Shown: positions 56,434 through 64,000 of the stretch, one piece after another | How the letters are laid out: each line of letters starts with the position of its first letter | How positions within the stretch are numbered: the stretch's first letter is position 1 | From: a bacterium | Lineage (GTDB): Bacteria; Krumholzibacteriota; Krumholzibacteriia; LZORAL124-64-63 | DNA: 64,000 nucleotides | Direction: 5' to 3' | Assembly: GCA_016719645.1 (NCBI GenBank) | Contig: JADJYS010000006.1 | Coordinates: 186,001 to 250,000, forward strand | Made by a program: the position numbers and the translations under genes | Notes under the pieces: generated by a model | Database searches by the model: none | Seen by the model: the letters and a program-made list of their open reading frames with translations, nothing else | What the model was told of the DNA's origin: nothing

Positions 56434-56994
56434 GCTGCCGCCAAGCGCAAGCGACTGGCAACCAGGCCCAGTTCAAGAAGCTCGAATCCCGCCTCGCCGC
56501 CCTCGACAAGGAGTACGCCGCCGTCCAGGCCGCTACGGGACAGCTGGTAGCGGGGTTGCTCAAGGGTGCAGCAGCGAAGGCCAAGGTTACTGCCCCAAGA
56601 CTACCCGGACTAGAAGGTTCAGGTGGCGAAGAAAGCCAAAGCCGCAGGCCAAGCCTGGCCGCAAGCCGAAGGTCCAGGTAGCGGCTAAGCGTGGACGTCC
56701 TGCAGCCCCAAGGCCCCCCGACAGACCGTCGAGTCCGTGGTCGTCGCCCTCCTCAAGGCCAACAAGAAGCCCATGGCCTTCCCCGAGATCATGGCGACGA
56801 TTCAGAAGCGGAAGCTGATCAAGACGAAAAGCGCCAACTTTGCGAATGTTCTGCGGCGAACGATCTCCACCAGCGAGAAGATCAAGAGGGTGGGGAGGGG
56901 GGTGTATAGGGTGTGCAGGCGATCCGCTCTCATGGTGACCTCAACGGGAGCAAGACCGTCTGAGTATTTAGGAGGGACAGCTGGATACGGCTGA
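56434..56994 (+). pseudogene. Histone H1-like/winged-helix protein, copy 1 (degenerate)
   Basis: Related to the copy at 58733. It begins without a start codon in a coiled-coil part equivalent to KRKRLA...QFKKLESRLAALDKEYAAVQAATGQLVAGLLKGA, followed by a Lys/Ala/Pro linker (KAKVTAP, KVQVA-KRGRPAA) that is broken by several shifts. It ends in an intact module VVALLKANKKPMAFPEIMATIQKRKLIKTKSANFANVLRRTISTSEKIKRVGRGVYRV, which resembles HARE/HB1-type winged helices. In this copy the stop after the winged helix is lost and reading runs on to 56994. Probably a DNA-binding, nucleoid-associated protein when intact. Confidence 0.62.
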
Positions 56995-57015
56995 CTTTAG
57001 CAAAGAAGGTGCGTA

Positions 57016-57199
57016 ATGGGTGCTGAGATCATCGGTCATGTGACGTCTGGAAAGAGTCGCAAGGATTATGAGGTTAAGTGGGATGCATCAAGCAAAGATG
57101 TCTATGTATCGTATGCGGGTTGGTCCCGCTGCCGAGACAAAAGCGGATTCTGCATCTCACGCCATGCGCATTGCCGAGGCATTCCTGCACGACAAGTAG
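57016..57199 (+). pseudogene. Small conserved-looking protein, one frameshift
   Basis: ATG with AAGGTGCG-type sequence upstream. It reads MGAEIIGHVTSGKSRKDYEVKWDASSKDVYVSYAGWSR, then after a one-base shift AETKADSASHAMRIAEAFLHDK-stop. Joined it is a compact alpha/beta protein of about 60 residues; the spelling looks like a real small protein family, but I cannot name it. It lies between the two H1-like copies. Confidence 0.5.
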
Positions 57200-57259
57200 A
57201 CAACAGCGCGCCTTCTCGGCAGTAGTCGCGTCATTTCCAGGGAAGGTCTCTCTCCATCC

Positions 57260-57745
57260 ATGCTGGAATACAATGATCGGGGAATACCATGGCCAAGACG
57301 CACGGTCCGGACGCACAAGGGGGCAGACGACCGAGAGGTCTTTTCCAGATTATGGGATCTGGCCAAGAGCAATCCTGAGGCATGTCGCCAAGAAATTCGA
57401 ACACGCGCAGAAGACTGACGAGCGGATGGCGAAAGCCTCTCGATTCAGCTTCTAGGACTGTATGGCCTCACGATTCTCTCCGCGTTTGATAAGACGACAA
57501 TCTGGTCGAACTATTGCCTCGCTTGTCGCAAGGCGAGGACAATGCTAGCTGATTCCTGCGAGGATGGCTTAACATTTATTCGCGCACACTGGCACGCGTC
57601 GGGGCCAGCAATCCAGAATTCTGGGCTACCAAGATCATCGACGAGCAGCTGGGTCGGGTCGCTGTGCTACTAACAGAACTCAGACCAGGACGCGCCGAGC
57701 AGATGCTGAGGGTCGCATTGTGGAGCTCCATCTGAAATCGTAGAA
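57260..57745 (+). pseudogene. Fragments of an unknown helical protein
   Basis: A 52-codon frame (MLEYNDRGIPWPRRTV ... DREVFSRLWDLAKSNPEACRQEIRTRAED) ends in an in-frame TGA at 57416. The same frame then goes on sensibly as RADGESLSIQLLGLYGLTILSAFDKTTIWSNYCLACRKARTML to about 57590. After a one-base shift, TLARVGASNPEFWATKIIDEQLGRVAVLLTELRPGRAEQML follows. The pieces fit one helical protein of about 160 residues with a nonsense codon and one or two indels. Family not recognised. Confidence 0.45.
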
Positions 57746-58045
57746 ATGTTGGACACTGGAATCGAAGATGACTTAGAATGCGTTCACGCTGTTGTGAGCC
57801 GGCACGCCAGCCAGACCCCCGAAAGGGGCTGCAGCCCGAATTCAGGTGTCCTTCTACCCCTTTCCCGCGTAGTTGGCGCTGTAACCAGTGGTGGCTTGTC
57901 ATCATCCAGAACTGCTGAGCTGCAGCCCTTGATCGAAGAGGTCTTGGGGCATATCGATGGGGCGCTGTTACTGGAGCCGCAGGGGACATTCTACGCATTG
58001 CCCCTTCACTGCGTTCCGCTCCTTTGCTCTCCTGTATAAGGCTCG
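57746..58045. other. Stretch without clear gene
   Basis: About 300 bases between gene fragments. Open frames on both strands have no conserved features; probably the remnant of upstream coding sequence of the TPR gene. Confidence 0.4.
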
Positions 58046-58573
58046 TTGCTGCAGCAAGCAAATCGCGATGAAGAGGGTCTCGCGCTAGTGCAAGCGGCCG
58101 TACAATTGACTCCAAATTCGTTCATGGCGCGGTCGATATTGGTTGAATCACTCTTGCGCCTTGGACGCAAGTATGAAGCCAATGAGCAAATCACAGAACT
58201 CCGCAAGCATACGACCAACGCTTCGCAGTCGAGAGAATTGAAAATCCTCGAAGGCCAGGCATCCCCAAAGGCGAAGTTGAGTCGTCGAGAGGCTGTGGGA
58301 CTAGTGATCATCGTGGGTCTCGTGATTTGTGCGGGGCTTCTGGCTGTCCACGGCAGGCCCAGCAGCATTGAGAAGTACATTGGAAATTATAGCCAGGTTT
58401 CTGAGACGGGGGACTCTTGCGAAGAGCTTTACATCACCATGGAAGCCGGAGGGCCGGCTGTTTTCTATCGGTCCTGGTATTCCGGCGAAGGGGCTGAGCC
58501 AAGCCTAGAGCGCCTGCGATTTGTCGATAGATGGAACGCTCTTGACGGGAACCACGCCGGATGGCTTCGGTGA
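58046..58573 (+). CDS. TPR-like membrane protein, probably a fragment
   Basis: A 175-residue frame from a TTG codon. Residues 1-55 form a TPR-like helical pair (EEGLALVQAAVQLTPNSFMARSILVESLLRLGRKYEANEQITELRK). A basic linker and one transmembrane helix follow (GLVIIVGLVICAGLLAV), then a domain with EKYIGNYSQVSETGDSCEELYITMEAGGPAVFYRSWYSG, which resembles a small beta-sheet domain. No ribosome site precedes the TTG, and the TPR seems to begin mid-repeat, so the natural N-terminus is probably upstream in another frame. Function unknown. Confidence 0.5.
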   Translation: MLQQANRDEEGLALVQAAVQLTPNSFMARSILVESLLRLGRKYEANEQITELRKHTTNASQSRELKILEGQASPKAKLSRREAVGLVIIVGLVICAGLLAVHGRPSSIEKYIGNYSQVSETGDSCEELYITMEAGGPAVFYRSWYSGEGAEPSLERLRFVDRWNALDGNHAGWLR

Positions 58574-58732
58574 CCTGGAGTCTGTAGATGCCTAGTGTAA
58601 CAACATCATCAGACCAGAGAGTAATTGCTGACAATGTTCGGATAGCGGCACGCGTGTCAAATTGTGATGACTGTCGGCCGTCAGCTGAGGTGAGACACTT
58701 TCAAGGATGAGTTTAATGAAGGAGCTACCAAA

Positions 58733-59249
58733 GTGAGAAGGAAATCAATACCCACGACGGCCCCGACCGCCGCCACCCGCAAGCGCCTGGCCAAGACCCA
58801 GTCTCAGTTCAAGAAGCTCGAATCCCGCCTGGCCACCTTCGACAAGGAGTACGACACCCTCCAGGCCGCTATGGGATAGCTGGTGGCGAGCCTGCTCAAG
58901 GGTGCGGCTACGAAGGCCAAGGCCACTGCTCCCAAGACTACCCGGGCTCCGAAGGTCCAGGTAGGGCGGAAAGCCAAGGCAGCCAAGGCCAAGCCCGGCC
59001 AGAAGCCGATGGTCCGGGTAGCGAAGTCCAAGGCAGCCCCCAAGGCCCCTCGCCAGACCGTCGAGTCCGTAGTCATCTCTCCTGCTCAAGGCCAACAAGA
59101 AGCCCATGGCCTTTACCGAGATCATGGCGACGATTCAGAAGAAGAAGCTGATCAAGACGAAAAGCGCTAACTTTGCGAATGTCCTTCGCCGGACGATCTC
59201 CACTAGCTCCAAGATTAAGAGGGTGGGGAGGGGGGTGTATAGGGCGTAG
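58733..59249 (+). pseudogene. Histone H1-like/winged-helix protein, copy 2 (amber codon and frameshift)
   Basis: The better-preserved copy. GTG start with AAGGAG eight bases upstream. It reads RKSIPTTAPTAATRKRLAKTQSQFKKLESRLATFDKEYDTLQAAMG, then an in-frame TAG at 58877 where copy 1 has CAG. It continues LVASLLKGAATKAKATAPKTTRAPKVQVGRKAKAAKAKPGQKPMVRVAKSKAAPKAPRQTVESVV, a typical H1/AlgP-like Lys-Ala-Pro tail. A one-base shift near 59083 leads into LLKANKKPMAFTEIMATIQKKKLIKTKSANFANVLRRTISTSSKIKRVGRGVYRA-stop, the winged-helix module. Intact length would be about 170 residues. Likely a nucleoid protein. Confidence 0.65.
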
Positions 59250-59349
59250 GTCGCGATAATCGTCACACACGAGTCTGACTATGGCGCCGCCCGTCGCCGC
59301 GTCGGTCTGTTATGGGGTGGCACGGCTTGTATGGGCATTTCCTTGGTAT

Positions 59350-59984
59350 TTAACGGCTCCGGCGAGTGCCGCACTTTTCGACCGGCGTTTGCAAACAGAA
59401 TGCAAGGCGGCCGAAGTTCACTAATCCCTCCGCGCCATAACCATGTGGCCCAGCCGCCAAGTCGCCCTCGGTGACAAGGCACCAAAATCGCAAATACTTG
59501 GATATTGTCGAAAAGTTCATATCGGCCACACCGATTGTCTGTAGCCTGTGTGTTTCGCTATCATCGGGAAGGTTGTCGAACCCTCGGGGTAATTTCCCAC
59601 GAACCATGCCCAGAATACCTTAGCTTCAAGGGGGAGATCACCACCAATACTTTGAAGCATTAACACTGCATCCATAATAAAGTCCTGGGAATACCGTTCA
59701 AGGGGGCCGATATGGATTATGGAATCAGGGTCGCGATCGGCATGCTTGAAAAAGTTGAAAGGGTAGTTCACTATTCGAAGATACTCCTGAACCTCTTTGC
59801 AGCGCATACCAGAGGTGTTTTTCAGAACGCTGCTAATTCCCGAGCCTTTCCCGAGATCAAAGAGGACCTGATGCGCGGACGCGACAAGAGTATGTACGGC
59901 GACGATATCACGTCGATCGAAGAACAGACGTACGGCCTCAACGAGAAGCTTAGTCGCTATGTCGAGTTTTGTTAGAGGACTCAT
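59350..59984 (-). pseudogene. Conserved hypothetical helical protein (LFF/NFFKHADRD family), frameshifted
   Basis: ATG at 59984 opens PLTKLDIATKLLVEAVRLFFDRRDIVAVHTLVASAHQVL, a start I recognise from a widespread all-helical family of unknown function. EYLRIVNYPFNFFKHADRDPDSI and EAKVFWAWFVGNYPEG follow, the latter also family features. The frame is lost near 59585 (tail STTFPMIAKHTG...). The next frame continues GFDNLPDDSETHRLQTIGVADMNFSTISKYLRFW, so one base is in excess. Stops are 59517 in the first frame and 59350 in the second. The Asn/Lys-His pattern recalls HEPN-like folds, but no catalytic RX4-6H is clear. Confidence 0.6.
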
Positions 59985-60209
59985 CGTAAATCACCTCAAC
60001 TAACGTATTAATTCCGTCGAACGACTGAGTCATACATATCTGTGAAGCAGCGTCGACGTAAACACTTGTCAGGCATGCTAGATTAGGATACCTTGAAGCT
60101 ATTGCCATTTACTTGTTTGTAGGTTAGACCTATCCTTTTTACCGCCTCTTTAGTCTTGGCCGGTTTGGGGTTTCCCATGCGCCATTCGTCCGATAGAATT
60201 TTATGCAGG

Positions 60210-60995
60210 TTAGTCAACATCTGTGGCCTTCTCTTTGAATGATCCTGTAGATAGCAAGTACGGGCCGTCGTCCTTGACGACGCTGCGTGAGACCCTTGCG
60301 TTCAGTTCTTCTAGAGCGAGGTTGAAGTCGGAAAGCATCCGCTTCCAGGTAACTTCGTCAATGGTTATGCGGGTAGCAATAATTTCTCCCGAACTAGATT
60401 CGGGACTGTCTGCGTTCGCAAGCGACTGATCGTGAGCTATTAGATGCCGTTTCTCATAGTAGCTATTGAGTCTTGTGATATGCGTACCTGTGATTCTGGT
60501 AAGCATCCACGTATCACAAATCAAGTTGAGTCGATTTGTATACTTCCCACGAAGAACGTCACTGCATCTTGTCATGACTTCTTGTTTTCTTGCTGAATAC
60601 TCAGCCGGAACCTTCAGTAGGTCGGGGAATGCACTTACCTGCGTACGTTGGTTTGTCTTTGATTGGATCATATAGGAGCAAAGATAGAATATACCACATA
60701 GTGCGTTTTCAAAGGCAGAACATATCTTTAGTATCGATATTGAACGCAACTCAGAGAATATTATTATCAAGAAACTCAATAAAATCGCTCAATTTATGAG
60801 ATGCTATTGACGCCTCACCGGGGCTGGAGGCACTCCATGGCGGGATTTACGCGTGGTCCGGCGAGAGCCGGTTTCCGGATATAAAGGGTTAATAATGCCC
60901 GCAATTCGTTTATATGAATAACGAGATGTCCAATAGAGGTCATTAATACGTGTTGCTTCATCTTTAAAAACTAGAGTTGGCTGTAAATATGCCAT
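60210..60995 (-). pseudogene. HEPN-domain protein (putative RNase), frameshifted near N-terminus
   Basis: The last 170 residues are continuous and include a helical bundle ending ITRLNSYYEKRHLIAHDQSL, where R-HLIA-H is the RX4-6H motif that forms the HEPN RNase active site, followed by a beta extension (EIIATRITIDEVTWKRMLSDF). Upstream the natural protein appears to begin MAYLQPTLVFKDEATRINDLYWTSRYSY at 60995 and to pass through ASHKLSDFIEFLDNN in another frame before joining SELRSISILKICSAF. At least two indels are therefore needed. Proteins of this size and layout resemble the MAE_28990/RiboL-PSP HEPN groups associated with defence. No nucleotidyltransferase antitoxin is seen beside it. Confidence 0.6.
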
Positions 60996-61044
60996 GTGGT
61001 TTGTCCTTATAAGCCATGCATCTGAATTGAGAGGTCAGCGCGGC

Positions 61045-61542
61045 TTATTGAATGGGATCATTCGAATAACGGGTTGGGAAACAATCCGTCACTCCTCGAC
61101 CCCGAATAATGTTTCTGAACTCGTGATACGGGAAATAAGGCATTAAGCGTGGTTCAAGTTCACTGACGCTCAAACAGGGGGTATTCGTACAATTTATTGC
61201 TGCCGACAGAAAACATCTGTCGATTCCTTTGGTAAGAGGGGCCATGCCCCACTCTGAAAGGCACCAAGACTTCGCGGTCTCCTGCCACTCGCAGACGAAC
61301 GGGTTCGAGAGCAAGGCTTCAGCATCAGAATGTGCAAGAAGTTTGTTTCTGACCGAACAAACCGTATTGTGTATCCGCCGTTCCTCCTCGATAGCACCCG
61401 AAGAAAGCGCCTCGGAAGGTCCGGTACTCCAGATCGATTGCTGCGAGAATGGCCTACAATAGGCCATGATCATAGATGCGTTCAGCGCAGGCAAAGTAAC
61501 GTAACTTTCATCGGGATACTTATCGTGCAATCGCTCGGACAA
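61045..61542 (-). CDS. HEPN-like helical protein, possible second RNase-fold gene
   Basis: A 165-residue frame from TTG; the same frame is open further upstream (LLLSYGDFKHAKLAAYHIL), so the true start is probably beyond. The key stretch is EERRIHNTVCSVRNKLLAHSDAEALL, with R-NKLLA-H matching RX4-6H and the HSD following, as in several HEPN/AbiV-like groups. The C-terminal half (LEPRLMPYFPYHEFRNIIRGRGV) has no recognised feature. It lies 50 bases upstream of the other HEPN gene on the same strand, so the two could be a unit. Assignment rests on one motif. Confidence 0.5.
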   Translation of the reverse strand: MSERLHDKYPDESYVTLPALNASMIMAYCRPFSQQSIWSTGPSEALSSGAIEEERRIHNTVCSVRNKLLAHSDAEALLSNPFVCEWQETAKSWCLSEWGMAPLTKGIDRCFLSAAINCTNTPCLSVSELEPRLMPYFPYHEFRNIIRGRGVTDCFPTRYSNDPIQ

Positions 61543-61719
61543 GATATGGTATGCTGCGAGTTTAGCATGCTTGAAGTCGCCGTAGGAGAGAAGAAGCCGC
61601 CTAAAAAGGCAGGAGACCTTGGATCTCAGCAGTTATTGGCTGGTTTGAGTGCATCGATCGATCCTTTGTCGTCCAACGCGCAGCATCAGCGGCAGCGCCA
61701 TCCGAAGCATGCTCTATTG

Positions 61720-62019
61720 CTAGCTGAGCTCCGCCGTCAAGTTACCATTCAACCGCGCGTATGGCACAACGACTTGCTGCCGCCCAGCAGAGTATGGACC
61801 TACCTCATATTCGTCGAAGGTGAAGAGAACACCGGAATCTGAAAGATTGAAATTCTCGAACTTCTGCGTCTCTGGATCAGTACCCTCAATCAACCAAACA
61901 TTGTCGGCCGCCGATCCAGAAGCAGCAAACTGCTCACGAACGGCAATCGCTATTGCCGTGAGATCATCGCTGCCTCTCGGCAGCAGATGCCGTATCTGGA
62001 TCCTGCAAACGGGATTCAA
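61720..62019 (-). CDS. DUF3298 (RsiV-like) domain protein, fragment
   Basis: A 99-residue frame whose second half, KFENFNLSDSGVLFTFDEYEVGPYSAGRQQVVVPYARLNGNL, is the diagnostic core of DUF3298, the extracytoplasmic domain of RsiV-type anti-sigma factors and related lipoproteins that can bind lysozyme. The first residues (MNPVCRIQIRHLL) look out of frame; better sequence begins at GSDDLTAIAIAVREQFA. The N-terminal half of the domain and any signal or membrane segment are missing, so it is a remnant or frameshifted gene. Confidence 0.6.
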   Translation of the reverse strand: MNPVCRIQIRHLLPRGSDDLTAIAIAVREQFAASGSAADNVWLIEGTDPETQKFENFNLSDSGVLFTFDEYEVGPYSAGRQQVVVPYARLNGNLTAELS

Positions 62020-62210
62020 ATAGAAATTGATACATTTTGATGTGCGGTGACCATGGCGGCACCATGATAGAATGTCGTGATGGACATCGGATACTAAGAA
62101 AGTTGCCGCGAAACAGCAGCACCTCCGAGGTCACCGAGTAAGAGGAGAACCCGCATTCGTCCGGCTCCACTAGCGCCCATGGCGCTTCATTTGCTATGTT
62201 CCTGATGCCC

Positions 62211-62639
62211 TCAATCCCAGAAAACGCCGCTCCTTTGACTATCGCGTTTACCTCTTCCGCCCACCCGTACTCCGTGACCGGAATGGGGGTAGTTAACGTC
62301 CACCTCATATCGCCATGCGTCGCCACTGGATTCGCGATAGTCCAACATGTCGAACGGATTACCTGGTTGCAATTCGATTGGCAACCCGACGAGCTTTCGT
62401 TGACTAATGAGCTTGTATTGAGCCAATGACTTGCGATCAATGGTGCCGTCGTGTGCTCGATTTGGTGGCAGTTGGGACATGGGGCGATGAGGTTGTCTGG
62501 TGAATGCTCCTGCTGTTTTCCCAAGGTATGATGTGGTGCACGTCTGGCACTTCTGGCCGCATTGCGGAATTGCACAGCGGTGACCGGCCTCGACAAGAAC
62601 CACTCGCCTGACTTCAGCTGGAATTGCTGGCCGGCACAT
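62211..62639 (-). pseudogene. HNH endonuclease-like gene with two compensating shifts
   Basis: Begins MCRPAIPAEVRRVVLVEAGHRCAIPQCG, the normal start of a common HNH type. Then for about 30 codons the sensible reading is one frame over: HHTLGKQQEHSPDNLIAPCPNCH, containing the His and NL..CPNCH of the active site. It returns to the first frame at HDGTIDRKSLAQYKLISQRKLVGLP. Two opposite single-base indels explain this. The remainder (DAWRYEVDVNYPHSGHG ...) is not a known domain. The active gene would be about 145 residues plus a possible extension. Typical neighbour of mobile and defence genes. Confidence 0.65.
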
Positions 62640-62845
62640 CTGTAACTCCTCTTTAAAATCTAACTATGAAGTATACAGACCTATGTAGCTAGATACCACT
62701 ACAGAATATCTCGCAAGGCGCTGAAGACACGATGCAACACCCTACTGCGAGGGCAACATCTAGTTTATCTATAGCAAAGAGTACACGGCGTCGAGTGGGG
62801 TGTAAACAAATAGAATAGTAAACGTCGGTCGAATACCGTGGATAA

Positions 62846-64000
62846 TTAACGATGTGAGGCTCGATCAGCAGCCTGCTCTATCAATCGCGTTTGCTCCGCT
62901 CCTGTCAATCCCAGCAGCCCGACCACCTTCGAGACCGCGCCCGGCTGACCCTGCACATCCTCGCCACGGCCGCCAGATCCGCGATGTCCCCGGAGCGCAC
63001 CAGCCCGTCGATGTAGTAGGCGAGGGCGAGGTTTCGGGCCCGACGCGCCGCCCGGTCCACCCGCCGCCGCTCGATCCTGGTAGTGGGATCGGCCTTCTGG
63101 CTTCGGCGCAGGTCGTCGACCGGCGACCGCCATCTTGAACTCCACTCTCAGTATCTGGCTCACGCCCGACCTCCTGGGCATCGGCGATCTCTGCAAGTCG
63201 CGCCTCAATCCTCCCTACCTGGACATCGCCGCTCCCGAGGTCCCGTAGTCGGGCTAACTCCCGGTCGAGCCGTCGCCGCTCGGCGGTCAACGCGGGCTGG
63301 CGCGTCGCCTTAATGGTCCGCAGCTGGGCTAGCGTCTCCTGCAGCAGGCCGGGGTTGCGCTTGATGCAAGCGATCCGCTCGACCACGGCACCCTCGATCT
63401 GCCCGGCGGGTAGCGACGGGTGCGGGCAGGTCTTCCACCTGTTCTTTGCCGCGTTTCCGCAGACGTAGTACCGATGCATCCGCTCCTTGCGCCGGGTGAC
63501 ACTCGGCGACATGGCGCACCTGCACGCCTTGCAGTGCAGCAGACCGCGCAGGAGATGCCCGTAGCGGTTCTTGGCCACCGCCCCGCCAATGACGTTGTTC
63601 GTCGCCAGCCGGGCTTGTACGCGATTGTAGAGCGCCTGGTCGACGATGGCGGGGTGCTCGCCAAAGACCTGGCCACGGGCCCGACCTTCCCGGCGTACAG
63701 GGGTTGGAGAGCAGCAGCGCGACGTGGTTCTTGTCGAAGGCCGCGCCCTCGTGGGGGTGTCCCGTCCTTGGTCATCCAGGACTTAGTCCGCCACCCCCGG
63801 CGGTTCAGCTCCACGGCCGTCGCCTGCTGGGAGCCGAAGTCCAGGTAGAGGGTGAATATCTGCCGGACGGTCTCGGCCTCATCCTCGTTGACCATGAGTT
63901 TCCCGCCATCGGGGTGGGCGTCGTACCGAGGACGGGGAACCCGCCGGTCAATTTCCCCTTCTTGCGGGTCGCCGCCATCTTGTACCGGGTCCGGTCGGAG
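62846..64000 (-). pseudogene. Large serine recombinase, C-terminal two-thirds (runs off window; frameshifted)
   Basis: From the right edge inward the pieces read KLTGG-VPRPRYDAHPDGGKLMVNEDEAETVRQIFTLYLDFGSQQATAVELNRRGW, the recombinase domain. Next come HCKACRCAMSPSVTRRKERMHRYYVCGN, the zinc beta-ribbon, and a coiled coil RRRLDRELARLRDL...EARLAEIADAQ. Then, in another frame, LALAYYIDGLVRSGDIADLAAVARMCRVSRAR leads to SKVVGLLGLTGAEQTRLIEQAADRASHR-stop. Frames change near 63745, 63560, 63150 and 62935. The catalytic resolvase domain with its Ser lies beyond the window. Such enzymes integrate phages and large mobile elements, so this probably marks one side of the island. The DIADLAAVARMCRVSRAR end is a helix-turn-helix found in a particular recombinase subgroup. 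Confidence 0.75.

Noticed and set aside
57576..58115. Minus-strand frame of 179 codons opposite the TPR fragments
   Set aside because: Ser/Arg/Leu-rich without domain or ribosome site, while the plus strand shows helical-protein fragments.

Overview
The window looks like one end of a draft chromosomal contig from an uncultured, very GC-rich bacterium. Several secreted proteins end in an FlgD-like domain opened by a PNPFNPxT motif, an arrangement common in FCB-related lineages such as Krumholzibacteriota or Eisenbacteria. The prolyl-tRNA synthetase is of the short archaeal/eukaryotic-like type. This placement is inference from gene style, not a phylogenetic test. I see no rRNA, tRNA or CRISPR array.

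Bases 1-47.8 kb are core-like. A truncated YyaL/SPATA20 gene is followed by a complete tryptophan operon, trpL-E-G-D-C-F-B-A plus a DAHP synthase, with ATGA/GTGA-type overlaps throughout. It is preceded by a leader peptide with two Trp codons and a terminator hairpin that fit classical attenuation. Next come an MBL-fold hydrolase, lipoyl synthase, and an NtrB/NtrC-like kinase and regulator pair. The regulator sits directly upstream of a near-consensus sigma-54 promoter that drives a secreted coiled-coil protein and an outer-membrane barrel. Then follow proS, pdxS/pdxT, two large secreted propeller proteins (LVIVD and RCC1 repeats), a HIT/HNH pair, a secreted kinase-fold protein, a subtilase with a FlgD-tail protein, a SIMPL protein, a HAD phosphatase, a PLP decarboxylase, a DsbD-N protein, a receiver protein, and a tripartite RND efflux locus with two permeases and one adaptor.

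From about 47.8 kb to the end the base composition becomes patchy and often AT-rich, and the content becomes accessory. This part holds a G16 tract inside a promoter, a small Cys-rich secreted peptide, a six-bladed propeller gene cut by an IS21-family element, propeller-gene relics, a chimeric AT-rich SBBP-repeat gene with a FlgD-type tail, and a membrane HNH protein. It also holds two related copies of a histone H1-like/winged-helix gene, TPR fragments, at least one HEPN RNase-like gene with another possible one, another HNH gene, and a large serine recombinase running off the right edge. It reads as a mobile or defence-type island.

A caveat applies throughout. Single-base indels break many otherwise well-conserved reading frames: the kinase, both RND permeases, both HNH genes, the subtilase signal peptide, and most genes after 50 kb. 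Several lie in or beside short homopolymers, and their density rises toward the contig end. Residual long-read sequencing error is therefore a serious alternative to pseudogenisation, and all 'pseudogene' calls below should be read with that in mind.
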